Assembly: GCA_045604025.1 (NCBI GenBank)
Contig: JAZUNG010000095.1
Span: 1-24,647 of the forward strand
Reading direction: 5' to 3'
Length of the DNA: 24,647 nucleotides
Source of the DNA: RGIG5612 sp045604025
GTDB taxonomy: Bacteria; Bacillota; Clostridia; Lachnospirales; Lachnospiraceae
A program made the position numbers and the translations under genes. Under the pieces are notes generated by a model that did no database searches, had not been told where the DNA came from, and saw only the letters and a list, made by a program, of their open reading frames with translations. Positions 6,519 to 12,794 of this stretch are shown piece after piece; position 1 is the first letter of the stretch; the number at the start of each line of letters is the position of its first letter.

Positions 6519-9500
6519 ATGGACAAACAGGAATACCGGGAATTTCTTGATGAGATCAGAAGAGGATATGAAAGCGGAGACTATGAGATGGTGGCCTCCT
6601 ATGCTGATGAGATCGAGCTGGGCAAGATAAAGGAACCCAAAGTGCTGGAGATGATCTCCGATTCATACAGCAGACTGGGTGAGTATGACCTGGCCAGGGG
6701 AGCACTGCTGAAAGCACGCGACCGCAACAGCACCAGCAGGCAGATCGCATACAAGCTGAGCGAGCTGTCAGTTCAGCTGGGCGATCTGGACGCAGCCGTT
6801 CAGTATTATGAGGATTTCTGCCGGCTGGCCGGAAATGACAGCAAGAGATATATCCTCAAATACGAGATCGGAAGAGCCGGAGGCATCCCCACCAAAGAGC
6901 TGATCAAAGTCCTGGAAAGCTACAACAGCAGGGAAAAGGATGAGAGATGGGAGTATGAGCTGGCCAGACTCTATCATGAGGCAGGCGAGGAAAGCAAATG
7001 TGTGGCCACATGCGATGATATATTCCTCTGGTATGCTGACGGCGAGTATGTTAAGAAGGCTCTGGAACTCAAGTTCAGTCATATCGCTCTGACCCCGGTT
7101 CAGCAGCAGAAATACGAAGAGATGATGAGCGATTATATCGATCCCAAGCCGAGCTGGTATCAGCAGGAAGAGCCTGTCAGCGAAGCTGCAGAAGAGCCTG
7201 CTGAGGAAGAGGCATATTCATATGAGCCTGCTTCCGTACAGGAGGAAGCTGAAGAGGCAGATGAGCCTGAAGAAGCAGCTGAGTCAGTAGTTCGCGAGGA
7301 TTCACCTGAAATAGATGAGACCAAGGTTATCCCTATCGGAGATATCATAGACAAGATCCAGGAAGAAGCAGGCGAGAAAGAAGAAGCGCAGGAGCGGACT
7401 TCATATACAGCAGTGTGGGCCAGCGCTGCGATAAAGGCAGCTGAAGCGGAGTCCCACGACGAAGCAGAGGCAGAACCCGCAGCTGATGAGCCGGAACCTG
7501 CTCCGGAACCTGAAGAAATCCGGGAAGAGATCGCAGAAGAAGCTCTCCCCGAAGAACCGGCTCCTGTCAGAACCAGCAAGACATCTGAGATCACATTTGA
7601 CGAACTCAGAAGAATGATCCATGAAGGAAACAGCAAGAAAGCCGCACAGGGAGTGTTCTTCACGATGGAAGAGCCCACTGAAGAAGATATTGCGGAAGAA
7701 GCAGCCATGAAGGCAGCACGTATCGCAGCAGCGGAAGAGGCAGCAAGACTTGCTGAAGAGGAAGAGAGAATAGCAGCTGAAGAAGAGGCCGCACGTCAGG
7801 CCGCTATCGAAGAAGCCAGGCTGGCAGCGGAGATAGAGGCAAACAGGCTGGCAGAGGAAGGCCGTGAGGCAGAGAAGGCTGCACAGATGGCAGAGCTTGA
7901 GCAGGCGTCCAGTCTGCTGATGGCAGCTGCGCGTGAGGCATCAGACGATGAGGATGATGACGATGAGATACTTGAGGAAGATGAAGAGCTGATCAGTGAA
8001 GAGCATGCAGAAGCAATTGATGCGGAAGTCGCTGAAAACATTGCTGAAGAGGCTGAAACTGAGACTGAGGATCTGATTGAAAAGACTGAAGATAAGATCG
8101 AGATCGAAGAGACTATCGAAGACGGTCACACACGCGTATTTACCAGAAAAGAAGTTGCAGCTATCATTCCTGAGGTAGAAGATTCGCTGACAGATATTCC
8201 TTCTCCCGAAGCGGCACAGGCAGCAGGAGAAGAACGCATCAGGATCTCCAGACCGGTGGCAGAGGCAGGGCCGGAAACGGAATCTGAACCTGAGGATCTG
8301 AGTACTCCGGTTGCAGAGATCGTAAAACGTACTGAGAGCAGTCCTGATTCGGAAAGACTGAGAAGAGTCAGACTCAGAAAGATCAGAAATCAGAACGCCA
8401 GTGAGCCCGAACTGGAAGAAACCCAATTCATCAACAGGGCAGCACTGATGGACAGACTGTTTGCCAGCGAAGAACAGGCTGAAGAGAAGCCTGAGAAAGC
8501 AGAGGATAAGCAGGCGGAAGATCCGAACGGAGCCACCCAGGTATTCAGCCGTCAGGATATTCTGATGAATACAGTTCTGGATACTGTAAATGAGGCGGCA
8601 GATCCTGAAAGAGCAGACGCTCAGGAAAGACTTGGCGCTGCCATAGAAGAGATCCTTCAGGATGCTGACGCTGTACTGGAGGTCAACTCCGAAGAGACCA
8701 AGACGATCAGGATAGTACTCTCTGCAGCATCGGCTGCCAAGCTGGGTATCACCAGCGCCATGCTGTCACCGCTTGCGGAATCCGTTGTAAAGCCAGATCT
8801 GGTATATATCTCACCGAATGTTGAAGAGACACAGGCTCTCATGGAGGCTATAAACTCTGAATTCGGCACCCCGAGGATCATCGACAATGTCGACTTCTCA
8901 TATATCGGACTGTCCAGAGATGATGACGGTCAGATGGGCATCAATCTGGACTTCCTGGTACGTGAGGATGACAATATCGAAGGCCAGATCACATTCTTTG
9001 ATGTATTTGATTCATATAAAGAGATCCTTGAGAAAAACAAGGATGAGGTTGCAGCCATTGAGGCAGAGCGCCTGAGAAAGATCCAGGAGGCAGTCAATCT
9101 GACAGCTCCTATCACGCTTCCATATGCTATGGAGGACATGGAACTGGATGACATAGTCATCACAGACCTGGAAGGCAATGAGCAGGAGCCTCCGAAGGAA
9201 GAGTTTACCCTGAATCTGGGTGACATATCCCTTCTTGATGAAGATCAGAGCGAGGCTGACACGAAGATGGAAGTGACTCTGACAGAGGATGGCGATACTT
9301 CTGAACAGGCAGAGGAAGCAGATATTTCTGAGGAAGATATCGAGGCTGGCATAGAGACTTCAGAAGCTGAAGAGCCGGAAGAAGAATTGGAGATCCCGCC
9401 GTGGAAGCTGGCATATCTGCAGGCGGAAGCTGCAGGCATTGCGGCATCCGGAGAAACAGAAACCGCAGGAGAGGCTGTTGCTGAAGAGACAGAGGCAGAG

Positions 9501-11525
9501 CAGGCAGCACTTGCAGCTGAGGCAGAAAAAGAGATCCCTGAAGAGGATGATGACTTTACACCTGAAGAGATCGAGGTGACCAGCGATCTGTCAGTAGAAG
9601 AAATCTTAAGAAATATTCAGGCTGAGCCCGAGGAGCCTGATGAGCAGGAAGAAGCTGCAGAGGAGATTTCCGAAGAAGTGACTGAAGCAACCGAAGGTTC
9701 TGAGCCGGAGACCGATGCCGAGGTGACCGAGGCAGCTGAAGAAGAGCCTATGGCGGACACTCAGGAAGCGGAAGAACCCGAAGAAGAGTTCGAGATCCCG
9801 CCGTGGAAGCTGGCATATCTGCAGGCGGAAGCTGCAGAGCAGGTTGCTTCTGAAGCAGAAGCAGAGGAGACTGTTGATGAGGAACCTGCAGCTGAGGCAG
9901 AGGAAGCTCCTGCAGAAACAGAAACTGAGACAGAAGAAGTTTCCGAAGAGGCAGAGGCTGAAGAGCCCGAAACTGTGAAATATGAGATCCCTACATGGAA
10001 GATCGCACAGATAATGGATGCTGAAGCAGAGGCTCAGGCGGCCCAGGCAGAGGCTGAGATGGCAGCTGCAGAAGAGATCGCCGAAGAACCTGAAGCCGGA
10101 TCAGAAGAAGCTACAGTCGAAGCAGAAGAAGCTGAGCCTGAAGAAGAGCCAACTGAGGATAAGCAGGAGACTGAAGAGGATATCGAAGCTGTACAGGAAG
10201 ATGCGGCAGCAGCTGCAATAGCTGAGTTTGAGAGACACTATGCTGAGGTCATGGGAGATGCTGATGATTCAGAGGATCTGGATGAGTTGGGTGATTCTCT
10301 GGCAGATCTGATGGGTAATGAGGAAGCACCATCTGAGGAGACTGAAGAAGCAACTGAACCTGAACAGATATCAGATGTTGAAAGTGCAATAGCTGAGTTT
10401 GAAAAGTCAGTAGATTTTACTTCAGACAATACTCCTGAAGAGGAGATTGAAGGATTTGATGAGCTGGGAGATTCACTGGCAGAGATGATGTCAGAAGATC
10501 ATGTTGGTGAGGAACCGGCAGAAGAGAAAGAAGGCTCTGAAGAAGTGATCGAGGCTGAAGAGGAAGAAGAACCAGAGGCAGTTGAAGCACCTGAAGCTAC
10601 GGAAGTAGATGAGCCGGATACTGGATCGGATGAGACAGAAGAGCCTGAAGCTGAGGAAGCAGAGGCTGCACCTGAACTGACAGAGGAGCCTGAAAGGGCT
10701 GAGGGTCGCGAAACAGAAATGGAACTCGAGTTAGAACCTGAAACAGCGGAAGAGGATGACGACACACCTTACGCCCTTCCTGCGGACATCCGTGAGGAGA
10801 TTTCGGAGTTTCTGCTGATAGATGGCATGGAAGACAGCATCTGCGATGCTGTAGGCAATATTCTGGCACACAAGAAATCCGGAGATGCGACCGGCGGCAA
10901 TCTGGTCATTACCGGTGATATCAAGAGCGGAAAGACATTCCTTTCCATCGCTGTTATCAAGGCAGTAGCAGAAGAACTTCAGCTGGGCAGCGGCAAGGTT
11001 GCCAAGGTTCAGGCTGAACTTCTGAACGGCAAGAACATGGAGAAGGTCTTCAACAAGATCAGCGGAAGTGATCTGATCATTGAAAATATCGGCTATCTTG
11101 AGGACAGTACGATCCGTGACATCACAGAAGTTATGAAGACCGGAAACCATGACAGTATGGTAGTCCTGGAGGGCAATCAGCTGGCAGTAGAGAATATCTT
11201 CAGCAACTTCCCTGAGTTTGCAGCACTGTTCAAGAACCGTATCAATATCAACGAGCTCTCAATAGTACAGTGGGCCGATGTTGCGATCGATTATGCTGAC
11301 AGCCAGGGCTATGTACTGGATGACATGGCCAAGTTGGCGCTGCATGCACGCATCAATGAGATCAATGTTCCAACTGACAGGCTGGGATATGACAAGATCA
11401 TCGAGATAATGGACAATGCCATAGAAAAAGCTGAGAAACGAAATGTCGGAAAACTGTTTGCAGCATTCTCTTCCAGAAAGAATGCAAACGAGAAGAAAGA
11501 GATTATCGAATCAGATATTATCTGA
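6519..11525 (+). CDS. giant acidic protein: TPR-like N-terminus, Glu/Ala-rich linker, degenerate CbbX-like AAA domain
   Basis: This 1668-residue protein is not one I recognise by name. Residues 1-215 are helical with TPR-like periodicity (MISDSYSRLGEYDLARGALLKA; LSVQLGDLDAAVQYYEDF). Residues about 220-1414 form a linker dominated by Glu and Ala, with a long predicted coiled coil (about 394-475), a possible folded island (about 673-905) and several repeated short motifs, including EIPPWKLAYLQAEAA. Residues 1415-1668 resemble CbbX/SpoVK AAA+ modules: Walker A GDIKSGKT at 1466-1473, a Walker B position reading LIIENIGYL (E1522, N1523) and a candidate arginine finger R1574. No signal peptide or membrane segment is seen. 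The ATG at 6519 is one base after recR and is preferred over a TTG at 6495 inside recR. It occupies the slot that yaaL-bofA holds in B. subtilis. Function unknown; a cytoplasmic scaffold is an inference. Confidence 0.9.
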   Translation: MDKQEYREFLDEIRRGYESGDYEMVASYADEIELGKIKEPKVLEMISDSYSRLGEYDLARGALLKARDRNSTSRQIAYKLSELSVQLGDLDAAVQYYEDFCRLAGNDSKRYILKYEIGRAGGIPTKELIKVLESYNSREKDERWEYELARLYHEAGEESKCVATCDDIFLWYADGEYVKKALELKFSHIALTPVQQQKYEEMMSDYIDPKPSWYQQEEPVSEAAEEPAEEEAYSYEPASVQEEAEEADEPEEAAESVVREDSPEIDETKVIPIGDIIDKIQEEAGEKEEAQERTSYTAVWASAAIKAAEAESHDEAEAEPAADEPEPAPEPEEIREEIAEEALPEEPAPVRTSKTSEITFDELRRMIHEGNSKKAAQGVFFTMEEPTEEDIAEEAAMKAARIAAAEEAARLAEEEERIAAEEEAARQAAIEEARLAAEIEANRLAEEGREAEKAAQMAELEQASSLLMAAAREASDDEDDDDEILEEDEELISEEHAEAIDAEVAENIAEEAETETEDLIEKTEDKIEIEETIEDGHTRVFTRKEVAAIIPEVEDSLTDIPSPEAAQAAGEERIRISRPVAEAGPETESEPEDLSTPVAEIVKRTESSPDSERLRRVRLRKIRNQNASEPELEETQFINRAALMDRLFASEEQAEEKPEKAEDKQAEDPNGATQVFSRQDILMNTVLDTVNEAADPERADAQERLGAAIEEILQDADAVLEVNSEETKTIRIVLSAASAAKLGITSAMLSPLAESVVKPDLVYISPNVEETQALMEAINSEFGTPRIIDNVDFSYIGLSRDDDGQMGINLDFLVREDDNIEGQITFFDVFDSYKEILEKNKDEVAAIEAERLRKIQEAVNLTAPITLPYAMEDMELDDIVITDLEGNEQEPPKEEFTLNLGDISLLDEDQSEADTKMEVTLTEDGDTSEQAEEADISEEDIEAGIETSEAEEPEEELEIPPWKLAYLQAEAAGIAASGETETAGEAVAEETEAEQAALAAEAEKEIPEEDDDFTPEEIEVTSDLSVEEILRNIQAEPEEPDEQEEAAEEISEEVTEATEGSEPETDAEVTEAAEEEPMADTQEAEEPEEEFEIPPWKLAYLQAEAAEQVASEAEAEETVDEEPAAEAEEAPAETETETEEVSEEAEAEEPETVKYEIPTWKIAQIMDAEAEAQAAQAEAEMAAAEEIAEEPEAGSEEATVEAEEAEPEEEPTEDKQETEEDIEAVQEDAAAAAIAEFERHYAEVMGDADDSEDLDELGDSLADLMGNEEAPSEETEEATEPEQISDVESAIAEFEKSVDFTSDNTPEEEIEGFDELGDSLAEMMSEDHVGEEPAEEKEGSEEVIEAEEEEEPEAVEAPEATEVDEPDTGSDETEEPEAEEAEAAPELTEEPERAEGRETEMELELEPETAEEDDDTPYALPADIREEISEFLLIDGMEDSICDAVGNILAHKKSGDATGGNLVITGDIKSGKTFLSIAVIKAVAEELQLGSGKVAKVQAELLNGKNMEKVFNKISGSDLIIENIGYLEDSTIRDITEVMKTGNHDSMVVLEGNQLAVENIFSNFPEFAALFKNRININELSIVQWADVAIDYADSQGYVLDDMAKLALHARINEINVPTDRLGYDKIIEIMDNAIEKAEKRNVGKLFAAFSSRKNANEKKEIIESDII
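9390..9435 (+). repeat. 46-bp direct repeat, copy 1, within the giant gene
   Basis: Encodes EIPPWKLAYLQAEAA (residues 958-972) and is identical base for base to 9792-9837, 402 bp downstream. The flanking codons (EEPEEE before) are also similar but have synonymous and missense differences. Confidence 0.9.
9792..9837 (+). repeat. 46-bp direct repeat, copy 2, within the giant gene
   Basis: Identical to 9390-9435 and encodes residues 1092-1106. A third, diverged copy begins at 9984 (EIPTWKIAQIMDAEA, from residue 1156). The motif is therefore older than the exact DNA identity between copies 1 and 2. Confidence 0.9.
11511..11525. repeat. palindrome shared by two convergent stop codons
   Basis: TCAGAT-ATT-ATCTGA is a perfect inverted repeat. 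Its right end supplies the TGA of the giant gene and its left end the TGA of the leftward pgsA-like gene, so both proteins end in Ser-Asp-x-Ile. No separate terminator exists between the two genes. Confidence 0.8.
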
Positions 11526-12098
11526 TGAACGCTGTTCTTTCCGGAGCTGGATCAGCAGCCTGATATAGGCGGTCATGTAAAGGACGAATGCCAGCAGCAT
11601 GAAAGCTCCGGAAATGCTGACCAGGATCGTATCAACAGGGTGTTCCACTTTGGGGATGATGATAAAGGCCAGCATGACACCATACAGTATGACAGTACAT
11701 ACCTTGCCATACCACTGGGCACCACCAATATTTTTGTTCTGAGTAAAGAGGTAACCGCTGAAACACAGTGAGATTACCTCTTTTGCTGCATATATGATCA
11801 GAAGTATCAGGACCAGTTTGTATCTGATCACTACACAGAACAGCATGGCAAATTGCATGGCCTTGTCAGCTATGGGGTCGAGGATCTTGCCAAGATCGGT
11901 CACCTGTCCGGTCTTTCTGGCCACCATACCGTCAAATACATCAGTGAGAGCGGACAGCCCTACGATAACTATGGACCAGATATATCCCCTGATGTCTTTT
12001 GCATTTACATAGACAACACAAAAAACAGGAACCAGAAGGATCCTGAAGTAGGACATGATATTGGGAATAGTGAAAATATCTTTCTTACTGAAATGCAT
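11511..12098 (-). CDS. pgsA: CDP-alcohol phosphatidyltransferase, PgsA-like
   Basis: An integral membrane enzyme expected to transfer a phosphatidyl group from CDP-diacylglycerol to glycerol 3-phosphate, giving phosphatidylglycerol phosphate. The complete family motif D-G-x2-A-R-x8-G-x3-D-x3-D is present: D56 G57, A60 R61, G70, D74 and D78. Several hydrophobic segments fit about six membrane helices; 195 residues is normal. The ATG at 12098 gives MHFSKKDIFTIPNIMSYFRI, the usual family N-terminus; longer starts run into the terminator upstream. No Shine-Dalgarno site precedes it, and the promoter spacing predicts a leaderless mRNA. The 3' end overlaps the giant gene by 15 bp, tail to tail. Substrate is inferred from similarity; another CDP-alcohol acceptor is possible. 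Confidence 0.88.
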   Translation of the reverse strand: MHFSKKDIFTIPNIMSYFRILLVPVFCVVYVNAKDIRGYIWSIVIVGLSALTDVFDGMVARKTGQVTDLGKILDPIADKAMQFAMLFCVVIRYKLVLILLIIYAAKEVISLCFSGYLFTQNKNIGGAQWYGKVCTVILYGVMLAFIIIPKVEHPVDTILVSISGAFMLLAFVLYMTAYIRLLIQLRKEQRSSDNI

Positions 12099-12104
12099 GC
12101 CGTA

Positions 12105-12133
12105 AGTATAGTACACCAAAAAGGAAAAATCAA
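12105..12133 (-). promoter_or_regulatory. promoter of the pgsA-like gene, leaderless architecture
   Basis: On the minus strand TTGATT (12133-12128) and TATACT (12110-12105) are 17 bp apart. Only six bases (TACGGC) lie between the -10 box and the ATG, so the expected start point, about 7 nt after the -10 box, falls on the A of the start codon. Confidence 0.75.
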
Positions 12134-12150
12134 TCCGTATCAGGATACGG

Positions 12151-12177
12151 AAACAAAAAAGCCGCTTCAAAAGCGGC
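12151..12177 (-). terminator. rho-independent terminator after the PadR-type gene
   Basis: A 7-bp GC-rich stem (GCCGCTT, 12161-12167, with AAGCGGC, 12171-12177) and a 3-nt loop are followed, reading leftward, by a T-run complementary to 12151-12160. It sits 22 bp beyond the PadR-type stop. The right flank (TTTTT at 12178-12182) means it could also act in the other direction. Confidence 0.85.
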
Positions 12178-12199
12178 TTTTTAAGTGCGGATCGATAGA

Positions 12200-12571
12200 T
12201 TACTTTTTGTCTTTTACCTTGAATGAAAGGATGTCGTCAACTCCCTTGATAAAAGCACGGTAGGTTTTGATGGAACTGTCAAGGTAAGCTTTGCCTTCAT
12301 CAGTGATGGTGAAGTACTGTCTGCGTCTTCCATCCGGAGCTATTCTTTTCTTGACCTCCGAAATATGGCCCCTCTCTATCATACGATATAAAGCAGCATA
12401 AGGAAAAACAATAGACAAAGCTTTGCCACTTCTTTCACGTAATGTGTCGGTCAGTTCACCGACATAATACTCTCTCTCTGAAAGCAGCTTCAGGACCAAC
12501 ATTTCGGTCAGAGCTTTCTTCAGATTCTCCTCCAAAGTAGTAGATGAATTTTCTCTTTTTTCTGTAGCCAT
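12200..12571 (-). CDS. PadR-family transcriptional regulator
   Basis: A 123-residue winged-helix protein. MLVLKLLSEREYYVGELTDTLRERSG forms the first helices, YAALYRMIERGHISEVKKR the recognition helix region, and RRRQYFTITDEGKAYLD the wing, a classic PadR layout. PadR proteins are usually small-molecule-responsive repressors, often autoregulated or acting on transporters and envelope genes. The ATG at 12571 is preferred over an in-frame upstream start (12649) because GGAG lies 8 bases before it and the promoter lies between the two. No target operon is adjacent in an obvious way; autoregulation is plausible from the inverted repeats upstream. The ligand is unknown. Confidence 0.88.
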   Translation of the reverse strand: MATEKRENSSTTLEENLKKALTEMLVLKLLSEREYYVGELTDTLRERSGKALSIVFPYAALYRMIERGHISEVKKRIAPDGRRRQYFTITDEGKAYLDSSIKTYRAFIKGVDDILSFKVKDKK

Positions 12572-12611
12572 AAATTTTACTCCATCATGTTTTTCGTTAA
12601 TCCCACAATGC

Positions 12612-12640
12612 ATTATACAATTATATACAGAATGTGACAA
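12612..12640 (-). promoter_or_regulatory. promoter of the PadR-type gene
   Basis: On the minus strand TTGTCA (12640-12635) and a perfect TATAAT (12617-12612) are separated by 17 bp, about 40 bp upstream of the ATG at 12571. Confidence 0.8.
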
Positions 12641-12660
12641 ACAGTTCAAAATAAAATATA

Positions 12661-12675
12661 TATAGCATTGCTATA
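12661..12675 (-). repeat. inverted repeat upstream of the PadR-type gene
   Basis: TATAGC-ATT-GCTATA is a perfect 15-bp inverted repeat about 20 bp upstream of the PadR-type -35 box. Reading leftward it is followed by TATATTTTATTTT, so it could be a weak terminator for mutS2 or a regulator-binding site. Confidence 0.45.
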
Positions 12676-12695
12676 GTATATCTGAAAATCCTTAT

Positions 12696-12709
12696 AAATT
12701 CGGGAATTT
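12696..12709. repeat. second inverted repeat between mutS2 and the PadR-type gene
   Basis: AAATTC-GG-GAATTT is a perfect inverted repeat, and the word TTCGGGA partly recurs just to its right. It lies in the 223-bp gap between mutS2 and the PadR-type gene. No further gene is seen in that AT-rich gap. Confidence 0.4.
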
Positions 12710-12794
12710 CGGGAGTTTCTTGTAAATAAATAATTATGTCCGGGAATCTGCAAAATGTTTCAGATTAATACAATATCATATTTACAATGTAAGC

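Noticed and set aside
9300..10700. CRISPR-like or phase-variable tandem repeat array
   Set aside because: Repeats keep the reading frame, are irregularly spaced and mostly diverged; they are protein-coding modules, not short perfect tandem units.
7160..10869. Several long minus-strand frames opposite the giant gene, rich in Ser or Leu/Gln
   Set aside because: They are complements of the repetitive Glu/Ala codons (GAA, GAG, GCA), show no family motifs and have no ribosome binding sites; they are composition artefacts.
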